From: an uncultured Pseudomonadota bacterium
GTDB lineage: Bacteria; Pseudomonadota; Gammaproteobacteria; Burkholderiales; Thiobacillaceae
NCBI GenBank assembly: GCA_903835655.1
Contig: CAILNT010000056.1
Location: 1-64,000, forward strand
Direction of reading: 5' to 3'
Length of the DNA stretch: 64,000 bases
Below are positions 1 through 9,612 of the stretch, in pieces (position 1 is the stretch's first letter; each line of letters starts with the position of its first letter). The notes below the pieces were generated by a model that had not been told where the DNA came from, made no database searches, and saw nothing but the letters and a program-made list of their open reading frames with translations. The translations under genes and the position numbers were made by a program.

Positions 1-91
1 CCTTAAATACAACGATTCGGAGGTTTGCAAAATCCCAGGAAAACCACCGAAAATCACCCCGTCCGGAACTCGAAAAACCACACCTTTTACT

Positions 92-135
92 GGCTCCATT
101 AAGCCGCGATTCGGTGGCTCCAATGGGGCGCGATT
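92..135. repeat. Pair of imperfect 20-bp direct repeats, possible mobile-element end
   Basis: Two neighbouring copies of a motif of the form GGCTCCAwkrrGSCGCGATT lie at 92-111 and 116-135. Short multiple end repeats of this kind are known from the ends of some insertion sequences, the IS21 family for example, so this may be the edge of an element lying to the left of the window. No transposase is visible. I see nothing else in 1-200. Confidence 0.3.
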
Positions 136-200
136 TGCCAAGACCAACCCTGAAGGTCAGCATTGGCGGTGATGGATAAGACGTGTGTTTCTGTGGCGGT

Positions 201-602
201 TCAGTCGGTATCTACGGCTGCGTTTGCATAGGTCTGGCACAGAGCCAACAGACCGGGCGGGATACCTTCTTCGGCAGGGATGAACAGGGTGACACCAAGC
301 CCATCATCGCTGGTGTCAGCATGGGCCTCGAAACAGTAGATTCTTCCGTTTGCATAGTGAGCCTCGATGTAGTCGAACGATGGTGAAAAGTAGGGATGCC
401 CGAATGGAACATCCTCGAAGGGGTCGTACAGGACTGCCGCGCCGCTGACTGCTTCCAATTCCTCCACGCTATCGCCCACCTCGACTACAAGCAGCAGGCC
501 ATCGCTGAATGTGCCTAGTTGCTGGAAGCGAAGATCGACAAGCGAGCGGATATGAGGATTGGCGATGCGACTGGCATCCGCAAGATTACGGATGAGGTGC
601 AT
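201..602 (-). CDS. Conserved hypothetical protein, 133 aa
   Basis: The function is unknown. The frame can be extended upstream to 656, but I chose the ATG at 602 (MHLIRNLADASRI) because it overlaps the last 17 bp of the upstream small membrane gene, as in translational coupling. The protein is acidic and soluble, with aromatic stretches (PYFSPSFDYIEAHY) and no signal peptide or membrane segment. Codon use is less GC-rich than in the housekeeping genes to the right, as in the rest of this left-hand patch. From memory, this protein and its partner resemble pairs found in integrated elements; no search supports that here. Confidence 0.6.
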   Translation of the reverse strand: MHLIRNLADASRIANPHIRSLVDLRFQQLGTFSDGLLLVVEVGDSVEELEAVSGAAVLYDPFEDVPFGHPYFSPSFDYIEAHYANGRIYCFEAHADTSDDGLGVTLFIPAEEGIPPGLLALCQTYANAAVDTD

Positions 603-768
603 TGCGGATGTCTTTGAGATGGCGCCACAGCAAAGCCAGTCCCAGCGATAGGGCAACGGCAGCAGTGACAGCCAATATTGCCTTGTACATCGACAGCAAG
701 ATGGTCAACATTCCAAGCTTGACGAGGCCGATGGCGGCGGCAAAAATCGCGATTACAGGCCAGAACAT
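586..768 (-). CDS. Small two-helix membrane protein, 60 aa
   Basis: The 60-residue product is almost entirely hydrophobic. It has two predicted membrane helices (about residues 3-24 and 28-48) and a short basic tail (WRHLKDIRN). It lies directly upstream of, and overlaps, the 133-aa hypothetical gene, so the two are probably cotranscribed. Minus strand position 777-770 carries an AAGGAG-like ribosome site just before the ATG. No family can be named with confidence. Confidence 0.55.
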   Translation of the reverse strand: MFWPVIAIFAAAIGLVKLGMLTILLSMYKAILAVTAAVALSLGLALLWRHLKDIRNAPHP

Positions 769-800
769 AGTTGCTCCTTGTGGATGAATTCCGGGAATAG

Positions 801-842
801 AAAAAGCAAAAGCCCCGCGACCGAGGTGGCCAACGGGGCTTT
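801..842 (-). terminator. Rho-independent terminator after the TonB-C-domain gene
   Basis: A 9-bp stem (AAAGCCCCG at 809-817 with CGGGGCTTT at 834-842) encloses a 16-nt loop. Read on the minus strand it is followed by a T-rich tail, matching A-rich 801-811. It lies about 100 bp past the stop codon of the minus-strand gene ending at 940. A hairpin with the same arm core occurs at 2516-2551. Confidence 0.65.
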
Positions 843-939
843 CACAGGGGTGTGACGCTTTCTAGTTTATTGAGCCCATAGCGTCACCGAAGGCTCTTAT
901 TGCTGTAAGGAGACAGCCGGTCACGAAGAGCGACGGTTG

Positions 940-2079
940 TTACTTCGGGGTGAGGAAGTCGCCGTATGGGTCACTTGCATAGTTTTGGCTGAAGTTGAAC
1001 TTCACCGTTGCTAAACCTTCTACCGGCGTTCCGTCTCGTCTGGCGGGTTTGAAGCGACACTTTCCGATGGACTTCAGTGCCTTGTTGTCAAGATGCTCAA
1101 ATCCTGTGGACTTCTTTATTGATCTGTTTTGAACGCTGCCATCTGGGTTGATTACAAACTCCAGTTCCGCGACAAGATTGAAGTTTGGCAGTTCTCTCTT
1201 GCTGTAATGAGGGTAATCGCAGGCGCCTCCTTTTAAACCTCCTGCAAGGCTCGCCTCGGAGTTCATAAAGAAACCCTTTTCCTTGGCCAACACATGTCCG
1301 GTTACGGTATTAACTACCCAAACGTCGTCAGGCTTAAGCACCAACGAGCGTGTCAACTTGTGGATTTCGACAGGACTCGTCATCGTCGGAGATTCGCCAC
1401 TGGCATCCCTTTTAGCATACGGCGGCGATAAGCGTCCAATAATGACGAGGCTAAGGGACTTCCCCACCGTAGACGCCTCTTTCCTCGGAATACTGAATGA
1501 AAAGGTTAGGTCGTCAACTTTTACATCGCCCCCTTCAGCGAGTTCAAGGCAGGTTTCGGCTTCATCAGCCACAGTGACTTCAACCTTTTTGCCGAAATTG
1601 TTTGTTGCTGTGTAACTGCGCTTCGGTGTGACGGTTCTCTTCAACGGGATGCCACACATACTCCATGACTTCAGCCTAACAGACATAACTTCCGTCTCAG
1701 CGCTATATGTCACTTCGGTAGTCTTATTGCCGCCCCGCCAAAGAGGGGGGAATGACGACACCGGATGAATTACGGCAACTGTCGAGTTGACCATTTGCCT
1801 TGAAAAAATAGCCTCGCCAAACTTTCTCGTTTTTTCCTCGAAGTCTGTATTTGTCTCGTACTCGCTCTTTACTGGCGGTGCCTTGCGCAATGCAGTAGTT
1901 ATCAAAGACTCAACATCCAAGCCCTTCGTGTTCGGTCTAATGACAGCATCGGTTGGCAAAAATGACGGAGTTGCCGCAACAGGATTGGATGTTGAGTCCT
2001 GCGCCACACTGATGCTGGGGAGTGTGAAAGCAAGTGTCAAGACGACAGCGCTCGATTTGGTCATGCACTGGATTTTCAT
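940..2079 (-). CDS. Exported protein with C-terminal TonB-like domain, 379 aa
   Basis: The N-terminus is a cleavable signal peptide (about residues 1-26, ending SISVAQ). The last 85 residues look like a TonB C-terminal domain: an amphipathic strand (LVAELEFVINPDGSVQ), a serine/threonine-rich turn, a helix (LDNKALKSIGKCRFKPA) and a final strand (VEGLATVKFNF). The middle third has no recognised domain. There is no N-terminal membrane anchor or proline-rich spacer, so it is probably not a canonical energy transducer. It is transcribed divergently from the XRE gene at 2133, with 53 bp between them. Its lower GC than the core genes suggests acquisition. Confident as a gene, moderately so for the domain. 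Confidence 0.75.
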   Translation of the reverse strand: MKIQCMTKSSAVVLTLAFTLPSISVAQDSTSNPVAATPSFLPTDAVIRPNTKGLDVESLITTALRKAPPVKSEYETNTDFEEKTRKFGEAIFSRQMVNSTVAVIHPVSSFPPLWRGGNKTTEVTYSAETEVMSVRLKSWSMCGIPLKRTVTPKRSYTATNNFGKKVEVTVADEAETCLELAEGGDVKVDDLTFSFSIPRKEASTVGKSLSLVIIGRLSPPYAKRDASGESPTMTSPVEIHKLTRSLVLKPDDVWVVNTVTGHVLAKEKGFFMNSEASLAGGLKGGACDYPHYSKRELPNFNLVAELEFVINPDGSVQNRSIKKSTGFEHLDNKALKSIGKCRFKPARRDGTPVEGLATVKFNFSQNYASDPYGDFLTPK

Positions 2080-2132
2080 AGTTGTGTATCCCGATTCTCG
2101 GAGCCTGTTGAGATATATGAATTAGTGTTTAT

Positions 2133-2432
2133 GTGAATAAGAGCATATCGCAGAAAGTACGCGATGTGCCCTCTACTCTCCAACAAAGACTTGGCAGTTG
2201 CATACGCACTCTACGGCAAGAAGCTGGAATGAGTCAGGTAGTGTTCGGGGAAAAGTGCGGGTTCTACCAGACGTACCTGAGCAGAGTTGAGCGAGGACTG
2301 GCAAATCCCACGATCAATGCCGTTGAGGTCATCGCCAATGCGCTTGGCCTGACTGTGTTCGAGTTATTCGAAAGGGTACGGGAACAGTCGCCGCCATCGC
2401 GGAGACGTAGGCAGGCTAAAGCCCCGAACTGA
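2133..2432 (+). CDS. XRE-family helix-turn-helix regulator, 99 aa
   Basis: Residues about 18-78 form a typical Cro/C1 helix-turn-helix: RLGSCIRTLRQEAGMSQVVF, then YLSRVERGLANPTI, then VIANALGLTVFELF. The first codon is GTG. The C-terminus is basic (SRRRRQAK). It is divergent from the exported TonB-C-domain gene and is the natural candidate to control that promoter region. Small regulators of this type are common at the edges of genomic islands, which fits the tRNA gene 126 bp downstream. Confidence 0.8.
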   Translation: MNKSISQKVRDVPSTLQQRLGSCIRTLRQEAGMSQVVFGEKCGFYQTYLSRVERGLANPTINAVEVIANALGLTVFELFERVREQSPPSRRRRQAKAPN

Positions 2433-2515
2433 CGCGCAGGCTGCTGGCGGTGATGGCGACGCTTATCCTCTAATTCGCCAAAATTATTTCCACCACCCCT
2501 ACACCCCGAATAAGA

Positions 2516-2551
2516 CAAAGCCCCGCAGGTCCGAAGACGAGCAGGGCTTTG
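2516..2551 (-). terminator. Terminator hairpin just 3' of tRNA-Ile
   Basis: CAAAGCCC (2516-2523) pairs with GGGCTTTG (2544-2551) around a GC-rich loop. On the minus strand it follows the encoded CCA of the tRNA by 6 bp and is followed by a T-rich run. It may also stop transcription arriving from the XRE gene on the plus strand. Confidence 0.65.
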
Positions 2552-2557
2552 GTGTGT

Positions 2558-2896
2558 TGGTGGGCCCGGTCAGACTTGAACTGACGACCAAAGGATTATG
2601 CTTACCACCACGACTTTCGTCGCCCCTTTCGGGTTTGTGGTCTGGACTATACCTTCCCATTACAGGCTGGCCGTCTAGTCTCTACACCTTCAACGATACT
2701 TGCGCATCGAAGCTTGGCTCGGTATTGGCTGACTCGGATATCGAGTGGAAGCTTTCACCGACTTTGACCAGTTCTACCTGTCACCAGAGCAAACTTGGCA
2801 ACAGGCAACCCAGTAGAAACTCACCATGCACCGATGCTTTGGTGTTTAGGCTTGTTTCGTTAAGTCCTCTGCTCTAACCAACTGAGCTACAGGCCC
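2558..2896 (-). tRNA. ileX-like: tRNA-Ile(CAU), interrupted by a group I intron
   Basis: Exon 1 is 2896-2863 and exon 2 is 2600-2558, giving a 77-nt tRNA with encoded CCA. The acceptor stem pairs GGGCCTG with CGGGCCC. The D arm has the AGTTGGTTA loop, the anticodon stem is GAGGA/TCCTT with loop CTCATAA, and the T arm is GTCAG-TTCAAGT-CTGAC. The CAU anticodon could mean elongator Met. The ACTCATAATCC anticodon arm followed by TTGGTC, and the position after rpoD, fit the minor isoleucine tRNA whose C34 is modified to lysidine by TilS; tilS begins at 63364. The intron separates U33 from C34. Confidence 0.9.
2601..2862 (-). ncRNA. Group I intron (IC3-like ribozyme) in tRNA-Ile(CAU), 262 nt
   Basis: On the minus strand the segment has the hallmarks of a group I core. 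GGTGTAGAGACTAGACGGC lies at 2689-2671, and its GACTA pairs with TAGTC at 2651-2643 to form P7. A P8 hairpin (CGAT...ATCG) lies just upstream, preceded by ACCGAGCCAAGCTTCG. This arrangement is nearly identical to the Azoarcus tRNA-Ile intron as I recall it. GAAA-capped hairpins follow (CCC-GAAA-GGG and CGAC-GAAA-GTCG). The intron ends in G next to CATAATCC. The 5' exon ends in U. The P2 region is larger than in Azoarcus. No homing endonuclease is encoded. I could not find the usual U.G pair at the 5' splice site: the best P1 (GACTU with AAGCC) gives U-A. Confidence 0.88.
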
Positions 2897-3023
2897 GAAA
2901 ACGTAAATATTCTAACTGCACTCCCGATCTACAACACCAAAACAGGTTCGGTTTTCGGGTTTTTTTACTTCGGTTAACCCCCGGTTATGGGGACTCTCCG
3001 ATTACTCTCAATCACCATACCGC

Positions 3024-3088
3024 AAGGCCTCCGGGAGGTTAGGAGGATTATGAGTCCGCTGCTCTAACCAAGCATGAGCTAGAGGCCC
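3024..3088 (-). pseudogene. Decayed intronless tRNA-Ile(CAU) relic
   Basis: Reading from 3088 on the minus strand, the 5' half of a tRNA is clear: acceptor GGGCCTC, D arm AGCTCA...TTGGTTAGAGC with two extra loop bases, and anticodon arm GCGGA-CTCATAA-TCCTC. It closely resembles the intron-bearing tRNA but has no intron. The T arm is missing, although GAGGCCT at 3031-3025 could still pair with the 5' acceptor strand. No CCA follows. It lies between the rpoD stop codon and the intact tRNA, so it is probably a truncated ancestral or duplicate copy. Confidence 0.65.
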
Positions 3089-3112
3089 TTTGGGGTTGCC
3101 CCCGTGAAATGT

Positions 3113-5071
<1,959 letters not shown>

Positions 5072-5221
5072 TGTTGATGCTCCGTGAGAACCTGCGGAAA
5101 AACGCGATAGTATACATGAGGTTGGGCGATCCGCGCCGTAGCGGATGGGCGCATCGGGCAAATCAGATGGGGTCGGGTTGGCGTGAACAAGCGCTCGCGG
5201 CCGGACGCGCCAGGGGCGGTT

Positions 5222-6949
5222 TCAGCCGGAGGGGGCTTTTCGGCGTTGCAGACTGGCCAACAGGCGGAACTTCTCTTCCGGCGTGAGTTCGCTCGGGCGG
5301 CGGCCGGAGAGTTCTCGCGCCTGGGCGCGGCCGGCCTGGGCGGCGAGGGTGTTCAGCGCGCCCTGGAAATCGGCCTCCACGTCATAGCTCTCATCCCAGG
5401 CCAGGAGGCCCGCGGCAGCTTGTTCCAGCGCGGTTTGTTCCTCGCGCCCGCGAAAGCGCTCGACGAGATCGCGCGCGGAGAGTTCTGGATGCTCCCGCAG
5501 CAGGGCGATCAGTGTGGCCAGGGCGAGCGCCTCGGGGCGCTCGCTGTGCGGCAGTTCCCCCATGCGCGTGGCGCGCACGGGGTCGTGTAGCACTGCCTGC
5601 AGCGCGATCTGCCAGGAGGAGTTCTGTACCGCGGCGCGGCCGCTGGGGCGAGTCGGGTATCGATTCGGCGCCACCCGTTGATTTCCACGCGGCGCCTCCA
5701 GGCCGGTGAGGCCGGCCAGGCGCTGTTGCAGCGCGCGCTTCAACAGGGGGGCCTGGCCCAGCTTTTCGAGATGGGGTTCCATTAGTTTGGCCAGACGTAC
5801 CTGGCCTTCTTGCGAGCCCAGGTCGGTTTGTGCGGTGAGCTCGGCAAAGAGGAAGTCGGATAAGGGGGCCGCGGTGCCGCACAGGGTGCGGAAGGCATCC
5901 GCACCCTGGGCGCGGACGTAGCTGTCCGGGTCCTCGCCTTCGGGCAGGAACAGGAAAGACAGGCGTTTGCCATCCTGGATTTGCGGCAGGCTGTTTTCCA
6001 GGGCGCGCCAGGCGGCCTTGCGGCCCGCGTTATCGCCATCGAAGGCGAACACCACGTCCTCGGCCAGACGCAACAAACGGGTCGCCTGGTCGGCTGTGAT
6101 TGCCGTGCCCAGGGTGGCGACCGCGTTCTGTACCCCGTACTGGTCCAGCATCACCACGTCCATGTAGCCCTCCACCACCACCACCCGGTTGTCACCCTGG
6201 ATGGCGCGGCGGTGTTCGTGCAGGCCGTAGAGCTCGCGGCCCTTGTGGAACAAGGGCGTTTCCGGCGAGTTGAGGTATTTGGGCTCGCCGTGGCCGAGTA
6301 CCCGGCCGCCGAAGGCGATGGTCTGGCCGCGTTCGTTGCGGATGGGGAACATCACGCGATCACGGAAACGGTCGTAGCGCTTGTCCTCCTGGGAGATGAC
6401 CAGGCCGATTTCCACCAGCAAGGGGTCGGCGTAATCGGCTATACCAGCGGCCAGCGCTTCACGCAGTCCCTGCCAGCCTTCGGGTGCGTAGCCGATGCCG
6501 AAGCGAGCGGCGGTCTCGCCGCTGAGGCCGCGCAGCTTCAGGTACTCGACGGCCTTCTCGCAGCCCTTGAGGTTCTTGCGGTACCAGTTCGAGGCGGCTT
6601 CCATGCGCTCGAACATCCGTTCGCGGCGGCTTTCCTCCTCGGGCGGACGCCGGCTACCGTCGTCCGGAACCTGCATGCCGACGCGTCCGGAAAGCACCGA
6701 CACGGCTTCCACGAAGGGCATGCCGGCGTGTTCCATGAGGAATGTGATGGCCGTGCCGTGGGCGCCGCAGCCGAAGCAATGATAGAACTGCTTGGTCGGG
6801 CTGACCGAGAACGAGGGGGATTTTTCGTTGTGGAAGGGGCAGCGCGACTGGTAGTTGGCGCCCGCCTTCTTGAGGGGAACGTATTGCTCGACGACGGCGA
6901 CGATGTCCGTGCGGTCGAGCAGTTGCTGGAGGAAATCCTGGGGGATCAT
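5222..6949 (-). CDS. dnaG: DNA primase DnaG, 575 aa
   Basis: DnaG makes the RNA primers for the replication fork. The N-terminal CHC2 zinc finger is visible (C37, H40, C58, C61 in RCPFH...YHCFGCG). The Toprim core follows with VVVVEGYMDVVML and the acidic FAFDGDNAGRKAA motif. The C-terminal third is less conserved and would be the DnaB-interacting region. Length is normal for betaproteobacteria. It is upstream of rpoD and downstream of yqeY on the same strand. Confidence 0.98.
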   Translation of the reverse strand: MIPQDFLQQLLDRTDIVAVVEQYVPLKKAGANYQSRCPFHNEKSPSFSVSPTKQFYHCFGCGAHGTAITFLMEHAGMPFVEAVSVLSGRVGMQVPDDGSRRPPEEESRRERMFERMEAASNWYRKNLKGCEKAVEYLKLRGLSGETAARFGIGYAPEGWQGLREALAAGIADYADPLLVEIGLVISQEDKRYDRFRDRVMFPIRNERGQTIAFGGRVLGHGEPKYLNSPETPLFHKGRELYGLHEHRRAIQGDNRVVVVEGYMDVVMLDQYGVQNAVATLGTAITADQATRLLRLAEDVVFAFDGDNAGRKAAWRALENSLPQIQDGKRLSFLFLPEGEDPDSYVRAQGADAFRTLCGTAAPLSDFLFAELTAQTDLGSQEGQVRLAKLMEPHLEKLGQAPLLKRALQQRLAGLTGLEAPRGNQRVAPNRYPTRPSGRAAVQNSSWQIALQAVLHDPVRATRMGELPHSERPEALALATLIALLREHPELSARDLVERFRGREEQTALEQAAAGLLAWDESYDVEADFQGALNTLAAQAGRAQARELSGRRPSELTPEEKFRLLASLQRRKAPSG

Positions 6950-6985
6950 GATCCGCCCGATTCTAGACCAGGCGGTGGGCCAGGA

Positions 6986-7429
6986 TCAGCCGAGTGCGTT
7001 CTTGACCAGACCCGAGACGCCGTTCATATCGGCGCGACCGGCCAGTTTCGGTTTCAGCCACGCCATGACGCGGCCCATGTCGCGCGCGCTCGCCGCGCCG
7101 GTCTCGCTCACGGCCTGGGCGATGAGCGCCGCGACTTCTTCGGCACTCATAGGTTGTGGCATGTAGGCCGAGAGGACTTCGATCTCGAAGGCCTCCTGGT
7201 CGGCCAGATCCTGGCGCGCCGCGGCCTGGTACTGGCTGAAGGAATCGCGACGCTGCTTCAGCAGCTTCTCGACGATGGCCACGACGGCGGCGTCGTCGAG
7301 TTCGATGCGTTCGTCCACTTCCCGCTGTTTCATGGCGGCCAGCAACAGGCGGATGGCACCGAGGCGAGCGGCATCCTTCGCGCGCATGGCGTTCTTCATG
7401 TCGTCACTGATACGCTGCCGGAGGGACAT
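6986..7429 (-). CDS. yqeY: GatB/YqeY domain protein, 147 aa
   Basis: This small soluble protein matches the YqeY family across its whole length: MSLRQRISDDMKNAMRAKD at the start, an ARLGAIRLLLAAMKQ helix, and an ending GRVMAWLKPKLAGRADMNGVS that resembles the tail domain of GatB amidotransferase. A role linked to tRNA-dependent amidation is inferred from that similarity only. It lies between rpsU and dnaG, its usual position in proteobacteria. A terminator separates it from rpsU. Confidence 0.93.
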   Translation of the reverse strand: MSLRQRISDDMKNAMRAKDAARLGAIRLLLAAMKQREVDERIELDDAAVVAIVEKLLKQRRDSFSQYQAAARQDLADQEAFEIEVLSAYMPQPMSAEEVAALIAQAVSETGAASARDMGRVMAWLKPKLAGRADMNGVSGLVKNALG

Positions 7430-7462
7430 GGTGTGTACTCGCGTGAGTAAGACTGCGACCGG

Positions 7463-7491
7463 AAAAGAAAAGAGCCTGAAGGCTCAGGCTC
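7463..7491 (-). terminator. Rho-independent terminator after rpsU
   Basis: GAGCCTGA (7472-7479) pairs with TCAGGCTC (7484-7491) around a 4-nt loop. On the minus strand the stem is followed by TTTTCTTTT (7471-7463). It lies 36 bp after the rpsU stop and would let rpsU be expressed at a higher level than yqeY-dnaG-rpoD. Confidence 0.85.
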
Positions 7492-7526
7492 GTGGCGGCG
7501 CGACCGGTTACCCCGGTAGCCGGAGT

Positions 7527-7739
7527 TCAGTACATCTTCGGCGGCAGGGTCTGGCTGCGCAGGCGCTTGTGTTGGCGCTTCACGGCGGCGGCCAGTTTGC
7601 GCTTGCGTTCCTGGGTGGGCTTCTCGTAGAACTCGCGAGCACGCAGCTCGGTCAGCAGGCCCATCTTCTCGATGGTGCGCTTGAAACGGCGCATGGCTAC
7701 TTCAAACGGCTCATTTTCTTTAAGGCGAACGCTCGGCAT
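7527..7739 (-). CDS. rpsU: 30S ribosomal protein S21
   Basis: This basic 70-residue protein has the S21 signature ([20 protein letters not shown]...[14 protein letters not shown]). S21 sits near the anti-Shine-Dalgarno end of 16S rRNA and aids initiation. It is the first gene of the rpsU-yqeY-dnaG-rpoD run and is divergent from tsaD, with about 105 bp of shared upstream DNA. Confidence 0.98.
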   Translation of the reverse strand: MPSVRLKENEPFEVAMRRFKRTIEKMGLLTELRAREFYEKPTQERKRKLAAAVKRQHKRLRSQTLPPKMY

Positions 7740-7845
7740 CTGTGGTGTTCCTGGTTGCAGGGAGGCAAAAAAAGATGGGAGATTCTATATCAGCCGTGGA
7801 CGACGTTTCAATAGAATTGCCGGCTTGATTTCAATGGGCCCTCCC

Positions 7846-8853
7846 ATGCTTGTTCTCGGCGTCGAATCTTCCTGCGATGAAACCGGTCTGGCCCTGTTCG
7901 ATACCGAACTCGGGCTGCTGGCCCACGCCATACACACCCAGGTCGCCATGCATGCGGAATATGGCGGCGTGGTGCCGGAACTGGCTTCGCGCGACCACAT
8001 CCGCCGCGTGATTCCGCTTACGCGCCGGGTACTGAACGATGCCGGCCTGGCCTTGAGCGATCTCGATGCCATTGCTTATACCCAGGGGCCGGGGCTGGCC
8101 GGGGCCTTGCTGGTGGGGGCGGGTTTCGCCAATGCACTGGCGCTGGCGCTGGAGATACCGGCGATGGGCGTGCATCACCTGGAGGGCCACCTGCTCTCGC
8201 CCCTGCTGGCTGTGCCACGCCCGGATTTTCCTTTCGTGGCATTGCTGGTTTCTGGCGGTCACACCCAGTTAATGCAGGTGGAGGGGGTGGGCCGCTACCG
8301 GTTGCTGGGCGAGACCGTGGATGACGCGGCGGGCGAGGCCTTCGACAAGACCGCGCAACTGCTGGGCCTGGGCTATCCCGGAGGCCCGGCGCTGGCACAG
8401 CTGGCTGAAGGCGGCGCACCCGATCGCTTCAAGCTGCCGCGGCCGATGCTGCATTCCGGTGACCTGGATTTCAGCTTTTCCGGCCTGAAGACGGCGGTGC
8501 TGACCCTGGTGCGCAAGGAGGGCGTCGCCGCGCGCGTCGACATTGCCGCCGCTTTCCAGGCTGCGGCCGTCGACGTGCTGGCCGGCAAGAGCTTGAAAGC
8601 GCTGCGCGAAACCGGGCTGCGGCGTCTGGTCGTGGCCGGCGGGGTCGGCGCCAACCATGCACTGCGCGCGCGCCTGGATGCGCAAGCGCGGCAGCACGGC
8701 TATGCGGTGTTCTACCCGCCTCTGGCGCTGTGCACCGACAACGGCGCCATGATCGCCTTCGCGGGTGCCCAGCGCCTGGCGCAAGGGGCTTCGGCCGATG
8801 GCCGCTTCACGGTACGACCGAGATGGGAGCTGGGAGGGTTGACGCCAGCCTAG
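7846..8853 (+). CDS. tsaD: tRNA N6-threonylcarbamoyladenosine synthase subunit TsaD
   Basis: TsaD transfers threonylcarbamoyl from the TsaC product to A37 of ANN-decoding tRNAs, working with TsaB and TsaE. The N-terminus ([14 protein letters not shown]), the metal-binding HHLEGH motif, LVSGGHTQL and the C-terminal [13 protein letters not shown] are diagnostic of the ASKHA fold enzyme. I start at the ATG at 7846 because family members begin exactly there; the ATG at 7834 (MGPPM) is an alternative, and neither has a strong ribosome site. Length is 335 aa, as expected. Confidence 0.96.
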   Translation: MLVLGVESSCDETGLALFDTELGLLAHAIHTQVAMHAEYGGVVPELASRDHIRRVIPLTRRVLNDAGLALSDLDAIAYTQGPGLAGALLVGAGFANALALALEIPAMGVHHLEGHLLSPLLAVPRPDFPFVALLVSGGHTQLMQVEGVGRYRLLGETVDDAAGEAFDKTAQLLGLGYPGGPALAQLAEGGAPDRFKLPRPMLHSGDLDFSFSGLKTAVLTLVRKEGVAARVDIAAAFQAAAVDVLAGKSLKALRETGLRRLVVAGGVGANHALRARLDAQARQHGYAVFYPPLALCTDNGAMIAFAGAQRLAQGASADGRFTVRPRWELGGLTPA

Positions 8854-8899
8854 GGCGCGATCCGCTACGGTTTGTCGGAACCGCCTTCGGCGTTCCGGG

Positions 8900-9610
8900 C
8901 TACGGCCTGAGTATGGGCTGACCGATCAGGTGCAAGGCCTGGTGCGGGAACATCAGCACCAGGGACAAGACTCCGAGGATGGCCAGCACCAGCAACGTGG
9001 AGAAGATGTCGGCGGGGCGCAGCCAGCCCCAGTACCGGGCGGCGAGGAACACCAGATCCTTCCTGTGCTCGGTCATGCGCAGCCAGCCGCGCAGTAGCGA
9101 TGCCGCCAGCCAGACGCCATAGCCACCGGCCAGCGAGGCCAGGACCACACGAAACACCGTGAGCAGATCCCATTCGCGCACGCCCTTGTAGAACAGCGAT
9201 ACGGCGCCCACGGAGAGCGCCGTGCCGGCGGCCAGGACGATATTGATCACCATGCGGCGGCGCTCGCGCGCCAGGTCCTGCTGCCTTTTGATGAAGAAGT
9301 CGTCGATTTCCCGCTTGAAGTATTCGGTCTTTTCCTCGACCAGGCCGGTGATTTCCGAACGCATCACGGCGATGCGCTGATCCAGCACGTCGGAAAATCT
9401 CATGGCGGCATAGTCCACCAGTTCGCGCACGTCATCCTTGGTGAACTGGCGCTGGCTGTGCAGTTCCAGGGAAATTTTGTCGAGCTTCTGGTCGATCGTC
9501 CGGCTGGCGTTGTCCACCACCTGCCCCAGGCGGTCACCGGCCTTGTCGACGGCTGCTTCGGCCGCCGCGATCAGGCTTGTGCGGGCGTAGTCGATGGTTT
9601 TTTCGAACAT
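8900..9610 (-). CDS. Membrane protein of unknown function with coiled-coil N-terminal half, 236 aa
   Basis: I do not recognise the family. The start is the ATG at 9610 (MFEKTIDYARTSL), with AGAGGTG directly upstream. Residues 1-125 are amphipathic and charged, probably a cytoplasmic coiled coil (DQKLDKISLELHSQ, EKTEYFKREIDDFF). Four hydrophobic segments follow: VINIVLAAGTALSVGAVSLF, VFRVVLASLAGGYGVWLAAS, a short linker, then FSTLLVLAILGVLSLVLMF. It starts 2 bp after the plsY stop, so the two are cotranscribed. A membrane-remodelling or phospholipid-related role would be only a guess from that neighbour. Confidence 0.75.
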   Translation of the reverse strand: MFEKTIDYARTSLIAAAEAAVDKAGDRLGQVVDNASRTIDQKLDKISLELHSQRQFTKDDVRELVDYAAMRFSDVLDQRIAVMRSEITGLVEEKTEYFKREIDDFFIKRQQDLARERRRMVINIVLAAGTALSVGAVSLFYKGVREWDLLTVFRVVLASLAGGYGVWLAASLLRGWLRMTEHRKDLVFLAARYWGWLRPADIFSTLLVLAILGVLSLVLMFPHQALHLIGQPILRP

Positions 9611-9612
9611 GG

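Noticed and set aside
2554-2877. A 107-codon open frame on the plus strand
   Set aside because: It lies wholly within the tRNA-Ile gene and its intron, which explain the sequence on the opposite strand; it is not an intron endonuclease.
5981-7450. A 489-codon open frame on the plus strand
   Set aside because: It runs antisense through dnaG and yqeY, both secure genes.
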